From Siniperca chuatsi (lineage: Eukaryota; Chordata; Actinopteri; Centrarchiformes; Sinipercidae), in NCBI RefSeq assembly GCF_020085105.1, contig NC_058063.1, forward strand, positions 20,080,262-20,144,261: DNA of 64,000 bases, given 5' to 3'. Of the stretch, positions 46,601 to 60,002 are shown in pieces. The notes below the pieces were generated by a model. That model did no database searches. It was not told where the DNA came from and saw only the letters and a list, made by a program, of their open reading frames with translations. Every line of letters begins with the position of its first letter. Position 1 is the stretch's first letter. The translations under genes were made by a program, and so were the position numbers.

Positions 46601-47254
46601 AAAACATTTCAAACCTTGTTTTGTTTTGTTTTACCCAGATCGCGATAGAAAACAAAGAAAATGCTCCGAGTTTCAGTAAATTTCCCCTCATGAGAATCAT
46701 CGATATAAAATATGAATCCTATGTACAGCTAACGAAAACCAAAACTTGGGCGAGGATGTATTGTAAGTGCACCTGCCTGTCAGGAAGTGTTTGGAGAGCG
46801 GTTACCAGTGGTTACAAGCAACATTCGGAGAAAAGTTATCACCAGTTCTTCCCTCAAGCTTCTGCCTCGTTCTGCAGTCAAACTCGAACACTATTAAAAC
46901 CAACAGAAATAAGGCAACTTTCAACTTGGAGGACCGTTGCGTCATTGCCATCATGGGGTTTGGTGATACGCCCTGTCAAGGAAAACATGCATTCACACCA
47001 TGAGCTACATTATTAACAAAAATCACCCAAACTGGCCCATAAATAGACGATAAACTATGTAGTTTGTAACCTCAAAAATAACGTATCTGCACTTCCTGGT
47101 GTCCCTGAAGGTAAACTCTGAATATTTTAAGAGTTTTTTGGTCATTTTCCAACTACGACTAAGGCTTCTTCTGTCATTCGAACTTGGGAAAATATGTATT
47201 AGCGCCGTGCCTTGTACTCCAGCTGGGGACATTCATTAAAGGCACTGTCTGTAA
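43690..47254. other. 3' UTR of the mucin-like gene, then intergenic DNA
   Basis: Candidate polyadenylation signals AATAAA lie at 44062-44067 and near 44533. Beyond them no exon could be supported. Open frames at 44299-44502 and 46570-47016 show no domain or clean splice context. Confidence 0.5.
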
Positions 47255-47625
47255 TTGTTTTTCTCTTCATTTAACGAATAACTCGTCATTTTGAGAAATA
47301 CGCTTCTTCACTTCTTGCTGAGAGTTGGATGAGAAGATATGGATAGCACTCTTATATCTGTGCAATACATACATAGCTGGAGCCACGAGACCGTTAGCTT
47401 AGCTTAACGTAAAGACTGGAAACAAGGGAAACAGCTAGCCTGGCTCTGTCCATAGGTAACAAAATCCGTCAACAAGCACCTCTAAAGCTCAATAATTAAC
47501 GTTATATCTTATTTGTTTGATCCGTACAAAAAATGAAAATATGAGCGTGGTATCGATCTTCTCATCTAACTCTCGGCAAGAAAGCAAAGAAGCGTATTTC
47601 CCAAAATGTCAAACTATTGCTCGAA
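47255..47625. mobile_element. MITE of the 'CCCAAAATGTCAAAC' family
   Basis: The third copy of this family contains GAGAAATACGCTTCTTCACT at the left, a GTTAGCTTAGCTTAACGTAAAGACTGGAAAC arm and an AGCGTATTTCCCAAAATGTCAAACTATT right end. Confidence 0.65.
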
Positions 47626-48954
47626 AGCAAAATGGAGGAAACTAATGAGCCGTGTCGAACAGATTTTCATGACATAAAACCACCTGAGAGTAAAAACATC
47701 ATGGATTCAACACCACAGGTGGACACACTTGTGGATAGAGGTGAGGCTGTTTGCTGCCTTTTAAAAATGCAATTGCCTTACAGTAACCAGCAGGGGAGGC
47801 ACTGCGAATAAATGAACCGTCAATTTTACTTTAATGTAGTTTAGGAGGGCTACTTGGGATGCGTTGAAATTTACAAATTAATTGTATTAAAGCACCAAAG
47901 GTCATATCCAAAATATAACCAAGTCATGAATATCCTGAATTTTGTTAATACTGGCCAGCTCTATATTTAGTTAACCCAGCAAAGCAAGTCAAAAAACAAA
48001 GCAATGGCAAAACATGTTTTGTCTAAATACAGTACAAAAAACTCTGTAACGCAGCACCAACAGAGCCTGATGTACGAACCACAACTGAAACATTAGCTGA
48101 GCTGCTCACAGTGTGAATGCAGCATTACAAACCCTCTGACAACGCTGCACGCCTCTCATAACCGCTGCTAACATCTCTCCAAGGTTTCACTTTCTTTTGT
48201 TAAGAGACTTGCAGATACACTTGATTCTAATCTTTTGCTGTTAAACATGTTTTAAAATAAGAGTAATTATCAGTAAATATCAGTAACTGGATTTTCTTCA
48301 AACATGTGATAGAATAAAAAAAGGCAGATCACTCCGTGTGATTGAAGTCACATAATTCAAGAAAAAGGGGTTTTCAGAGGAAATAAGTGACATCACCTCG
48401 CAACTGGCAGTTGTTCTCATTTTGTAACATCTGAGGACTATTGCGAATACTTCGTTAAAATGGATAGTTCATTAAATCCACTGAAGCACTTATAATGTTC
48501 CCTTGTGTATCTGAAACTCATGTTCAGCCCAGGTCACAGAATTAGAAGAATAATTATATACACATACATAAAAACATGCGGAGGGGTGAAGTTGCCTTTG
48601 CGTCTGCGGTTTCTCTGCCACATTTCAATTTATAGTGAGATGTCAACCGTGACAAACCACCTCAGAGCAAGTGTTTCATGTGTCACACACATGACAAAAA
48701 CCCCACCGTAAGGAGCATTACTCCTGTTGCTGCTCGAGTGGTTTCTGGTGCGAAGACATAACAATAACAATACTGGCCATCTAAAATCTAGCTGTTGTGC
48801 CTGTTGCCATTCCAAAATATTGACAGTGGCTCTTTTCAATAAAGTTCATTGAGGGCAAATCAACAGATTAATATTCTCATGCTGCATCTCCACCTTTTTT
48901 AAGGATGCATGTGCCATCTTTGCAACTTCTTTTAGTGCTAAAGAAGAAGAAGAC
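47626..48954. other. intergenic stretch, no gene seen
   Basis: Short ORFs only. Nothing recognisable on either strand. Confidence 0.5.
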
Positions 48955-49205
48955 TGCTCTAAAGGCTAACAATTATTTTCACTATTGATTATTTTCTCAA
49001 TTAATCATTTTGTCTATAAAATGTCAGAAAAGAGTGAAAAATGCTTGTTTTATTCAACCAACACGCTAAGATCCAAAGATATTCAGTTTAGTATTATATA
49101 TGACAAAGAAAAACACCAAATTCTCAGATTTGAGAGGCTGAATATTTGGCAATTTCTTTGCCTGAAAAGTAACTAAAATGATTAATCCATTATCAAAAAC
49201 ATAAA
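48955..49205 (+). mobile_element. hAT-type MITE copy
   Basis: AGGCTAACAATTATTTTCACTATTGATTATTTTC followed by ATTTTGTCTATAAAATGTCAGAAAA matches the left half of the element at 616-939. The right terminus is incomplete. Confidence 0.6.
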
Positions 49206-49453
49206 GGTAGTTAGAGTCGGTAGCTAAAGTAGGTCCTTCATACAGTTTTGTGACGCTGCTACACACTTCGTTATTGTTCCTACAACAGCAGCAAATCCAA
49301 ACCCAGATCAGTGAGGAAAGACAACTTCACCCCTCACATAAAAATACACCAGTTGTTGGTGGAGTTAACTCCACGGAATAGTTAGAAACAATAAATAAGT
49401 TAAGATTTGTCCCTTCACTGAGATTTAGCAGAATACTGAGAGGTGTACTCTGA

Positions 49454-49454
<1 letters not shown>

Positions 49455-49485
<31 letters not shown>
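49455..49485. repeat. (TG)n microsatellite
   Basis: About 30 bp of uninterrupted TG. Shorter TG tracts are at about 49637-49656 and 54684-54706. Confidence 0.95.
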
Positions 49486-49486
<1 letters not shown>

Positions 49487-50189
49487 GGGGTGATCTGATG
49501 GGGAACGAATGACACAAAATATTAATTTAATCGCCAAGGTTAAAAATAGAATTTAGGGGTAGTATGACAGTAAACAAAACTTGTGTCTTTATTATTTCCA
49601 GCGTCCCCCTTTTATATCTTACATCACACCCTGTTTGCGTGTGTGTGTGTGTGTGTATTAGTAGTAGTATTAGTGTAAATCTGTAAGTGTAACACAGTTT
49701 AGTTAGTAGCACGTCAAACGTCTTTGTACTTCAAAATAAACACAGGAATGAGGAAAAACAAAATCAATACACTAAAAAGGAATCTCTTTGTGGACATTCT
49801 CCATTTGCTGTTTGCTTATGAACTCCAAAGCATCTCCCAACACATCTTATTTGTTCCTGTTATTTCTGTTACTATACCAGTTTGGTGGTATTAATTCACA
49901 TGATGTAATGTAGGATAGGTAGCTAGTTTTTTTTATTTTTTCATCTCATTAAACAAAAATATTAGTGGATGTCATAAATGTAGAAATGTAACTTCATGAT
50001 ATCGTTTTAAACTGTGAGCTGTTGTCAAGGTATAATTGATATCTTGAGCTATAGTGGTTGATTTGAGAATAAAAATAAATAAATAATATAAAATACATTG
50101 ACCTACAGTGTCTTTTAGAGTTTGTATTACAGTGTTGGACCTTGACCTAACTCAGTAACAAAAAAGAACCTGAAAGAGACGCATTAATG

Positions 50190-50575
50190 CACTATGTGGC
50201 CAAAAGTATGCGGACGTTTGGTCTGGGGCTGTTCGTGATTTGAGCCCCTTTGTTCCAATGAAGGGAAGTGTTAAAGCCGCAGGATATAATTATATTTTAG
50301 ACAGTGTGCTTCCAGCTTTGTGTGCCCAGTTTGGGGAAGACCCTTTTCTGTTTAAACAGTGCACAAAGCCAGGTCCATAAGGAAATAGCTTTCCCAGTTT
50401 GCTGTGGAAGAATTTGACTTGAACCCCATCCAACATCTTTGGGATGAACTGGAGCACCGACTCTGAGCCAGACCTGATCACCCAGCATCAGTGTTGGACC
50501 TCACTAATGCTCTTGTGGCTGAATGGGAGCAAATCCCTGCAGCCTTTGAATTAAAACTTTAGGCCATATAGTGTA
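50190..50575 (+). pseudogene. Tc1/mariner-type transposon remnant
   Basis: The left end CACTATGTGGCCAAAAGTATG and the right end GGCCATATAGTGTA are inverted partners. Inside, 50417-50550 translates to LNPIQHLWDELEHRL, then a stop, then ARPDHPASVLDLTNALVAEW. This corresponds to the C-terminal NPIE-LWDEL region of Tc1-like transposases, where the E of NPIE is catalytic; here it is Q. Most of the transposase is missing, so it is inactive. Confidence 0.75.
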
Positions 50576-52523
50576 TATCAGCATACTAAGGTTGTCACGA
50601 TACCAGAATTTTAAACTTTGATACAGTACTAGTATAAAAAAAACGATATCTCTTTCGATACCACGGGGAAAAACAAGTTTCACTAAGCTCCATAAGAATG
50701 TATTCAACTAATACGGATGGGACACTATCAGATATTGGTACCAGCTTTAAAAATCCACATCAGTGCATCCCTAGTACCTATTTAAAGCTTGGCTTGGACA
50801 TTACCTGGGAAAAAGAATTTGATTCTATAAAAACAAGAACAGAAATCATAAATAATTTTCATCTTTCAAAACATAATTCAGTAACAAACTACTTTTAGGG
50901 CAAAGTTAACGTTCACAGTTCAACAACCAAAAGGAAAGTTTTGATTGGGTTTCATTCAGGGGTTAAAGGTGTAAAAACACTTTGATGAAACAGGAAGTTG
51001 ACCCCAGGCCACTGCCCCTCACCTCCTTTAGTAGCTTTCTGAAGAGGAAAGTTTTTGTGCTAAAACATCCGTTCGCATAAATACTGGCCAGAAGTCAATT
51101 CCCTCAAACACACCATCATAAAAGACACTGCACTGGGGTTAGACTGATATGTGGGTCAATACTCACATATCAATAAACAATAAAATAGACATTTTCATTA
51201 AAGATTTCATCACTGACTTGCTGTCAACAAAATCCCCTTTTGATCTGATTCTCATACGTACGCATAATGGTTAACAGTTTTGGTTTCTTGTGATGGCCTA
51301 AATGTTATTTCAGAGGCTTTTTGTCTCTCGCCTTAGTGCGTATGCATTTAGGGGAGGATCGTGCAAATAATAGGAGGAGACATTCCACTGGACTTACCAA
51401 GGTCACACAATTTGCGACCTCCTCCTAAAAGGAGGTGTCAACGTAGCAAAGATGGGATTTATACTAGTCACAAGCAAGGTTGTGCTGGGAAAATAAACGT
51501 GACTTTACGTATACACCCAAATCTCCGACTGAACTGTCCGCAGTCAAGTTGCATTGTGGGTAATGTGGGTTGCAGGTTTTAACAAGGATAAAGAATGCGT
51601 TATCTTTGGTTCTGCTGCATAAATTTCGATCATTTAAAAAAACTGTCCTTTGTGAGTCCGACAATGTTATAGGAGTGCAATGCTAAATCTGTGGAGCACT
51701 CTTTTAATAATAGGTTTCTTCAGGTGGACTTGAACCGCAGCTGATGTAAATGTTTTGGATGGATCACTACGTTATCATTTATTTTCTTAACTTGGTGACC
51801 TCAGACAAATCCCATATAATCCCACCACTGAATTGTGTCTATGAGCTTTCCTTCACTCGCAAAATGCATCTGGAGGTCAGTCCAGAAGCTGACTGCATAA
51901 TGAGCTGCTGCCTCAGTAAATCGGGAGTTAATTACATGCAGATTCTGCACGTAAATTCAGCACACACGCAGTGCACATTTGTGCTGCCCCATTTTCTTAT
52001 TATATCTGGACCTGAATGTTTGCAATTTCTGGGCATGAAAATTGTCAAATTTCAAGCAGGTTAATACATCCGACATCAGCAGCTTTAGTTTAAAAATCTG
52101 CATCGGTCTTGTTAAACCCACATCAGTCAAACCGCAGTGTCCACAAGGGGCCAACACCAGTAAAATAATCAAAGAACGCTGGTAGTTAAACTACAGATGG
52201 GAACAAAACGGGGACCATCGGAGCTCTTCCCTCATGACAGGAAAGAAATAGATTTTCACGAGTCTGAAGCTGAACTCTTTTAGGCCCTGGGTGATAAAGT
52301 CACACACACAAAAGTGCATTATTCATTCATTCATCTAATACACACACACACTCTCTTCATTCGTCCCAGTCTCGGCCTTCATCCTCCTTCCTCTTCACCT
52401 CTCAGGTCCAAAGATAAGACATCGTAGTTAGGCAGAAAATTCACTCTCTCCCTCACACACACACACAAAAACCTTTCTTGCCACCGTTTCCTCGCCTCCT
52501 CTCTCGCTCTCACAGGTCAAAGG
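50576..52523. other. intergenic DNA and probable 3' UTR of the DHHC gene
   Basis: No exon was found. The right end (about 52250-52523) precedes the minus-strand stop codon and is rich in CA and CT runs; it is likely 3' UTR. Its polyadenylation site was not fixed. Confidence 0.45.
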
Positions 52524-55500
52524 TCAGACTTCGTAGTCGGGCAGGGCGGAGTAGATGATGCCGCCAACTGACGGAGGGCTGGAGTGGAGAGGAAGAAGCC
52601 AGCAAAAGACCGAACCTGGAGAGAAAAATAAGAGATTAAAGCAGATCAGATGGCTTACTATTGCTGAAGTGATGAGTCAGTTTGTTAAAGACGTAATAAA
52701 TAGTTTGATGAAAATAGTGATTAGTGGTACACTTCAAATTGTAGACGATAATCACAAACCCACCTCTTCCGAAAACCTCCCGCAGCAGAGCGATCTTTGG
52801 CTTGCGGGTGTGTGGGGGGTGGTGAGGCAGCTGGGAGGAGGAGGAGGAGGAGGAGGAGGAAGAGGAGGAGGAAGAGCCTCTGTCCTTGATCATCAGCCTG
52901 TTCCTCATCTGCTCTATTGGAGTCTCGTCTGTGATTATGGAGACCAACTGGAGGGAGAGACAGAGAGAGAGAAAGTATGGTATTACATTTCAGAAAACTA
53001 TATTTTAGGTCTTTTTAAAAAAATCCAAATAGTCCAAATAGAGGTCCTCAAATTCTTGTACACTGCTGTATATAATAAGACAATGTTTTTTGATCAAGTG
53101 TTGTCATTTACTTTCATGGATCACCTGCTTTTCTTCAACCTGCCTTGTCTACTTCTACCTCAGTTTGAGTTCCTACATTTCCCAGAAGGCCTTTTGACAA
53201 ACCTCAGTAAACTTGCAGTAACTTGTATTCAGCTGTGTTGTCATACGGTATGTTGTATAATGTCAGCTTGATACTAAACAGTTTTGAGCTTCATTGTGTT
53301 TGCCTATTTTGCGCAACTGTGGGCGTTGATTTCTGTGCTTATTTCACCCTGTGCGATTATTGAATGTTGATGCAAAATGGCGGCTCTGGACACCAAAACC
53401 TGATGTTTACTGTTGGTATTCAAACATTTCTTACCGTCAAACTTCCCTGTAGATGCTAAATATATCTGGAAATGCCGTCACAAGATAAAACTAAACTAAA
53501 TGAATAACTGTTTTTAACCATGTTATAGTTTCTAAGTGTTGTGTGTGCCAAGGCAGTGGTGGAGGAAGTATTCAGATCCTTTACTTAAGTATAAAGTACT
53601 AATACCACACTGTGAAAATACTCTGTTAAAGTAAAGGTCCTGCATTGAAAATGTTACTTAAGTAAAAGTATGTAAGTATAATCAGGAAAATGTTCTTAAA
53701 GTATTAAAAGTAAAAGTACTCAATGCAGAAAAATTGCCCCTGTGCCTGTTATACTATTATACAGTATATTATATCATTAGATTATTATTACTGATGCATT
53801 CATGTAAAAGCAGGATGCTACTGCTGTAGTTGGTTGAGGTGGAGCTCATTTTGAACTATTTGGTATCGGACTGCAGCTAATGATTATTTTCATTCTGGAT
53901 TCATCTGCTGATTATTTTCTCCATTAAATCGATTGATTGTTTGGTTTGTAAAAATCCTGAAAATAGTGAGAAATGCCGTCACAATGACCCAGAACCCAAA
54001 GCGAAACCTTTACAGTGCTTGTTTTTGCCAACCAACTGTCCAATCCTCAACATTATTAACAATAAATGTTAATGATTAAAATGATTAAAAGGAAAATCTG
54101 CAAATCTTCACATTTGAGAAGCTGGAACCATGAAACGTTTTTGCATGAAAAAATGACTTAAATGATTATCAAAATAGTTGCCAATTAATTTTCTGTCAAT
54201 CAATGAATCGACTAATCGTTCAGCTGAACTTGTACACTTTCATATGTTTTGTGTGCAAAAATCTTAATTTGTAAAGTAACTAGTAACTAAAGCTGTCAGA
54301 TAGTAGAAGTAAAAATTACAATATTTCCCTCTGATGTAGCGGAGTAGAAGTATGAAGTGCCATGAGATTAAAATACTCGTGTAAAGTACCTCAAATTTGT
54401 ACTTAAGTACAGTACTTGAGTAAATGTACTTAGTTACATTCCACCACTGTGCCAAGGTGAGTGTGTGTTTATGTATGAGAGCAGAGAGTTAAACACACAT
54501 ATGTACCTGTAGATGTGAATTGTGGGGACATAAACTACTTACACAGTCGCACTGTGGGGACTCAAGTCAGCAAAACATAAATCATTACATTTTAGGGTTA
54601 AGATTTGGTTTAAGGTAAAGATCAGGGTTAGGGTAAGTCTAAGTAATGAATCTAAGTAAATGTAAAGCCCCTTTGAGAGATGTGTGTATGTGTGTGTGTG
54701 TGTGTATACCTGATCGTAGAAAATGACCATGACAAACACGCCAAACAACACCGACTCCACCAGGAGGATGATGTAGTGAGCGCTGAGAGAGAGAAAGCGA
54801 CAGAAACAACTAGCTGACTAACCAAGTAACTGAATCATTGGCAAATCTAAACAGCTGGTTGAATATTTACAGACTGTTTAACACTGAAACACCAAAATAT
54901 AGCCACACCGTCAATTTCAAAACCCTTGTATTCACTTCGCAGAGGACTCACACTATCAGGTGCTTGCTGGGCGTCTCCTCTCCTTCTTTCTCTGCGTCGC
55001 CTTCTCGCTCGTTCCTTATCCTCCACACCCAGGCCGACACCACCAACACCATGGAGTACAGACTGGCCATGCCTGCACATATGGATAAAATCACAAACAA
55101 CAGCATTACCTTCAGTTGTGGTAGCAGTAGTAGTGACAAAGATGAAGAAACATTATAAAGAATTATAAAGAGGAAGTGTTCAGTGGCACTTTGGATTAAT
55201 AAAAAGGCTAAAGGGGAATCAAATATGTGTTTAATATCAACTGTGAGAGCACACTTCCTCCGTCACTGCCAATACAGAGGGGATCAGAGCGGAAAGCAGG
55301 CGAGATCATCAGGTTATCAGTGTTGGAAAGGGACAGAGATCGCCCCTCGTCCACCTTTCACTGCTTTCATACTGTCCAAACATTACGTCTAAAGTAACTT
55401 GTACACCAAGGGAGGTGATTACCGTTAGAGCCAATACAACTAGTGTCTGAGGTGGTCAAATGTTTAGCAGTGGCAGCAGTAAAAGTAACTGTTAAACAGT

Positions 55501-58500
55501 ACTAGCCAGTAGGGTCGAAGTGTTCCCCATCAGTCTAATAAAAGGCGGGAGATATAATCCAGTGTGTGAGTACTATCTGCTATCTACTAATGTAAACATG
55601 GTGCAGTATACTGCGTACTCACCGGTGTAGAAGAGAAACTGGATGAAATACTTCTGGTTCAGCTCTCCGACACAGTTGTTGATCCTAAAAACACACAAAT
55701 TAGGAAAATGGATGAGAAGAAGAGGAAGACGAGTAAAGAAAAAAAGGGGGAGATGTGGTGATGGACAGCAAAGAGGTAGAGACAAAGTCTGAGAGACGAC
55801 AAAGATGCAGGAGATGAAAAAAGAAGAGCAGAGGGAGGAGAGGAGGAACATATGGAACACAGAGGATGGATGGATGGAGTTTTCTCACCAGGGACAGTGA
55901 TGGTCCATGCGGCGTATACACCTCTGACAGACACGGCAGTGATGCGCTCTGGGAGGTCTGTAGGTTTCACAGCGACTGCACACCGTCCAGCCTTCACAGC
56001 CCTGAAAACAGCAGGACACCAGGTGACTAAACGACCCATAATCATAATCTGATGGATGTTCAAGCACAAATAATCCAGTTCCAACTTCACCTTTAACTTT
56101 AGTGTCTCTGAAGAGAAAATTGTCTCACAGCCATGTAGCACATAGAATGTACACAGACTCAACATATGTAAAACCTAATAGAAAAACATTAAATGCAACA
56201 AATATGTAAAACATATGCTACCTCACATTAAACATAATGGACTGCACATAAAAGTTCTTGGACATTACAGATTACATTACAATTTTTTACTTCTTTTTTT
56301 TTTTTATATATCCAAGACAGGTGTATACTTTCATCATTTCCCTCCTTAAAACACGGTATAACTTTTTGAAATGAGCAATCGTTCCTCGCATTCAAATAGA
56401 TGTCATATCTGCTGATCTTGGATTATTTGCAAAACATCATTTGGCAAATGTTTTTAACTTTGGCATTTTGTCTCGCATTTAAGTCTGAAGCAGTAATTTT
56501 GCAGATCTCAAGTACTGCTGGCATGATGTCATATCTGCTGCAGCAACAGGCAAATGTTTGGCATTTTGATTTGATAAATGCTTTAATCAATTAATCGGTT
56601 ATCAGAATGGCTGTTGATGAATTGTCTGTCCTTCAGCTAATTGTTTCAGCACTACACTGGCATCAAAATTATATATGTAGCATAAAATCCTCAACCTTGA
56701 AAAACCTTGTACCGTCTACCAACATTATCAACCCAGACAACAGAAGTTTTGGTCCCAGTTTGTACAATCAAAGAACTCCAGCATGTTTAGCAACGCTACA
56801 CTGTCATTATTATTCAGATACAAATGTGAGATTGTGTTTAAACCCACAGACGTTTAAGAAAAGAGGATCTAAACTGGCCTTTCCGCACAGCCGGTCCCCA
56901 ACAAAACAAAGTTTCCTGTTTTTAGTGGAGCTTTAGAGCAGACTCATACGTCATTCCCATCACTGGCTCATACAGTGTGCAACACCATCGAGACAGCACT
57001 TCACAGACATGAGTACATAATGACAAGCCCAAAAGCAGACATAAGAGCAGCTGCTAAGATGTAAATACAGAGTCACCAGGAGATAAATACATAGTTAATA
57101 ATACAGTTATAATCAGAGAGAAGCTATAATCTCCCTGATGCTCCCTCTCTCTTATTAGCCTTTAGCTTCTTACCTACGTTATTGTTGAATTGACTCATGA
57201 CAAAAATACTTCCAAGGTGGAAAAATCCACTTAAAACTTTTAATTCTTAGTTGAAAAATATCTGACATGTAGTTCTGTGCTGTCAAAAGGACACAAAAAG
57301 CAACATGACAAGACTTTTTGTCCACAATTTCAAGTTATTTTAAATGTTTCTGAACATATTTTGAACTTACTCGAACAATTAATACTTGACTCAGCAGCAC
57401 AATTATGGACTAAACTTTGTTTGGTTAAAAGTCAAAAGGATTTTAACTTTGTGTCTCACCCGCTCATTCATCCGAGACGACTGCGAGCGGAGGTCTGAGA
57501 AGTCTATGGCTGTGTCGGGAAGAGGCACCATACCTGGATAACAACACAAACACACATTAAATACAAAGGTTACATCAAACACATGTTTTTTTGGTTCTTT
57601 TCCCAAGCATTTCTCCCATTTCGCTCTTGACTTATTAACCTGAGTAGTAACCACACACTCTCTCAGTTACTGACCAGGGTCTGATAAGACAGCTTTGGAG
57701 TGGCAGGCCAGCAGCAGCAGCAGAATCAGGTTGAACACTGATCCATGCAGAGTACACCACACGCTGTCAGAGTTAGAAAAGGAGACTTAATACATAAAAC
57801 AGCTGGTTTATTACCTAGAAAAACAGAATTTATTCTTCTATTATGTGTAGGGCTGCAACTAACAATACTTTCATTATGATTATGATTAACCTGCCTATTA
57901 TTTTGTCAATTAATCGATGGATCTATAGAATGCCAGAAAAAAGTGAAATGGGGACATCTTCAAATATGTTGCTTTGTCCAACAAACATACCAAAACCAAG
58001 ATATATTCAGTTTAAAGTGATATAAAAGAGACATAAACTGCAAATACTCACGCTGGAGAAGCTGGAAGCAAACAACTGTTGTCATTTTTGCTTAGAAAAT
58101 GATTAAAACGATTGTTATAATTATACAAAATAGTTGACAATAATTGTTCTAACTAATCAATTATTTGACAAATAGTTTCAGCTCTAGTTAAAGAAAACAC
58201 CGTAAGAAGATTAGATCAAAAACAAAGTGAGAGACACAACAAAAACTACACATGTCACTAGCTCAAGCGGAAAAATGTGGAGCGAATAGACGTTTTTTTT
58301 ACTGCAAACATTTTGACAAACGCAGGTGTAACTGCAACCTGTGCTCTTCCAGCTCTATCCTTGTCCACTAGATACAACACAACGCAGAGTGAGACCCACG
58401 ACGTGGAAAAGGCTTTGAAAAATCATTTAGAAGTTCATGCTGAGAATTCAAACTTGTGAAAATAGAAATATAAACAGCTAAACAAATAAATCAAATCTGA

Positions 58501-60002
58501 AAAATCCAAATAAAGACATTTAGAGAATGGAGGAGGAGGCTGTGAAGAGTTCACTGAATATTTTCCTGTGTTATTTATTGGCTACGATGCTTTTGTAAAC
58601 TATTCACATTCTAGCAGTGACGAAAGTCTGAGTCCATTTTTGCAAGTTTTATTTATTAGTTATGACCCACAGATTTCACTGATTAGTTTGATTATTGTTG
58701 TGTAATGAGCTATCATCGTTGACGCCTTCAGAATTCTAATAAAATGCATTTTGAAACAGAATTTTTCTTATATATATATAATTTATCATAACTCTGCAAT
58801 GCAATAATGCGCATCAAATATTTCTTCATTGTCAAATAGGCCAGGTTACCTTGTGGGCAATACTTCCTTATTTAAAGATAATAAGAGATTCTGAGCATCA
58901 GAAAAAGGCAAGTAGCACCAACACACAGTTTTTTACCGCAGTGTTAAAATACTGTTAATTAGTAGTAATAGTAAATGTACTCGCTATGCAAAATGGCACC
59001 TTTCAGAGTGTTAAATTATGGAGCCCTCAAGGTCCAGAAACTGATTTTTTTTTATTGTGTGCAACATAATAAAATATATTTTTAGGGACTTCAGGGGCTC
59101 TCCTGTTTTGTTGCGGGGCAATTTACAACTTTATCATTCTTACAAGTACATGATGACCTCACGTAAATCCCAGCAGAGTTTCCTGCAGCTATAACCTGAG
59201 CAGGTCTACTCTACTGAAAACACCTGTGAGGCTATGTGGGGCCTTTAATCTACAACAATGCATCATATTTAATACGTCTTCTATCACAATAACTATAGCA
59301 GTTAAATAAATGTAGTGGCGTAAAAAGTACTAGTATATTTTCCTCTGAGATGTTGTGTATAATTGTAAAGTAGCATCAACTGGATATACTTAAGTAAAGT
59401 ACAAGTACCTCAAAATAAGTATAAAAAACTAAAGTATAAATAATTAATAAAAAAACAAACAGTAAAATATAAATGAGACATAAAATAAGTAAGTCACAAA
59501 AACTGTGTTCTGTCTCTGGTATCAGCTGTATTTTGTATAATGTATCAGTGACAAACAGGAACCTCCTGTAACGTTGCAGCAACCAAACAGCTGACTGACT
59601 GTTTTGGTGCGGGTCAAACGCCTCAGCTAGTAAACAAACGAAAAACCGCATGTTATCTGGTGTCACCTCAATACAAAACCGTTACAAGCATCCACATAAA
59701 TACATCCAAATATGTGTTACAGCCAGAAAAACAAGTTTTGCATCGATTCAGCAGAGAGAAAAGGCGCGAGGATGCTGTCAGACCTGTCTGCTGTCAAATG
59801 AATGGAGACAGCAGAGAGAGGCAGACGCCATGTCGGTTTTTAACGGTTTAAACGACATAAAAACACAAAGTACCGACCTGTCCGAGTAAGCGGGGATGAG
59901 GACATACTGTATAACCACGTAGTCCGCGTAAAACACGCTGAAATAAGTTAAAATCAGACAGATAACGCCGCAGGGGTCTCGCCTACAGCGCAGAGACGCC
60001 AT
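52524..60002 (-). CDS. DHHC-type palmitoyltransferase (ZDHHC3/7-like)
   Basis: Nine coding exons: 60002-59878, 57763-57675, 57533-57460, 56001-55889, 55684-55623, 55072-54952, 54782-54710, 52947-52764 and 52615-52524. Every junction is in phase, giving 310 aa. The ATG sits in a good context (AAGATGG). Transmembrane segments lie at about 11-37 and 47-62, then DPG (70-72). The Cys-rich domain 104-134 ([15 protein letters not shown]...) ends in the catalytic DHHC at 129-132. Two further membrane segments (about 150-176 and 198-216) and a TTxE-like TDETPIE (225-231) follow. The cytosolic tail has a run of about 14 Ser and ends PDYEV. The enzyme transfers palmitate from acyl-CoA to protein cysteines, by way of an acyl intermediate on the DHHC Cys, in Golgi or other membranes. 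The overall pattern suits the ZDHHC3/7 branch, but I cannot fix the orthologue. Confidence 0.93.
53554..54449. mobile_element. hAT-type element with perfect 8-bp duplication, DHHC gene intron 7
   Basis: The 896-bp element starts CAGTGGTGGAGGAAGTATTC and ends ACATTCCACCACTG, with TGCCAAGG on both sides (53546-53553, 54450-54457). Terminal repeats and 8-bp duplication are diagnostic of hAT-type transposition. A second element (53866-54228) is nested inside. Confidence 0.85.
53866..54228 (+). mobile_element. nested hAT-type MITE ('GGCTGCAACTAACGATTA' family)
   Basis: GGACTGCAGCTAATGATTATTTTCATTCTGGATTCATCTG at the left and CGACTAATCGTTCAGCTGAA at the right mark a copy of the 616-939 family. It interrupts the element at 53554-54449, so it inserted later. 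Confidence 0.7.
57848..58186 (+). mobile_element. hAT-type MITE copy, DHHC gene intron 1
   Basis: It begins TAGGGCTGCAACTAACAATAC and ends AGTTTCAGCTCTA, the family's terminal repeats, at almost the same length (339 bp) as the copy at 616-939. No target duplication is evident. Confidence 0.7.
58950..59420. mobile_element. hAT-type element copy lacking its left end, DHHC gene intron 1
   Basis: It is colinear with 29130-30110 except for the ~510-bp block 29266-29777. Shared segments include CTATGCAAAATGGC, TTTCAGAGTGTTAAATTATGGAGCC and TGTTTTGTTGCGGGGCAATT. It lacks the left terminal repeat. Confidence 0.65.

Noticed and set aside
46570-47016. 148-codon plus-strand ORF
   Set aside because: There is no recognisable domain, no convincing splice context and no related frame nearby.
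52555-53271. 238-codon plus-strand ORF
   Set aside because: It is antisense to exons 8 and 9 of the DHHC gene and runs into an intron.
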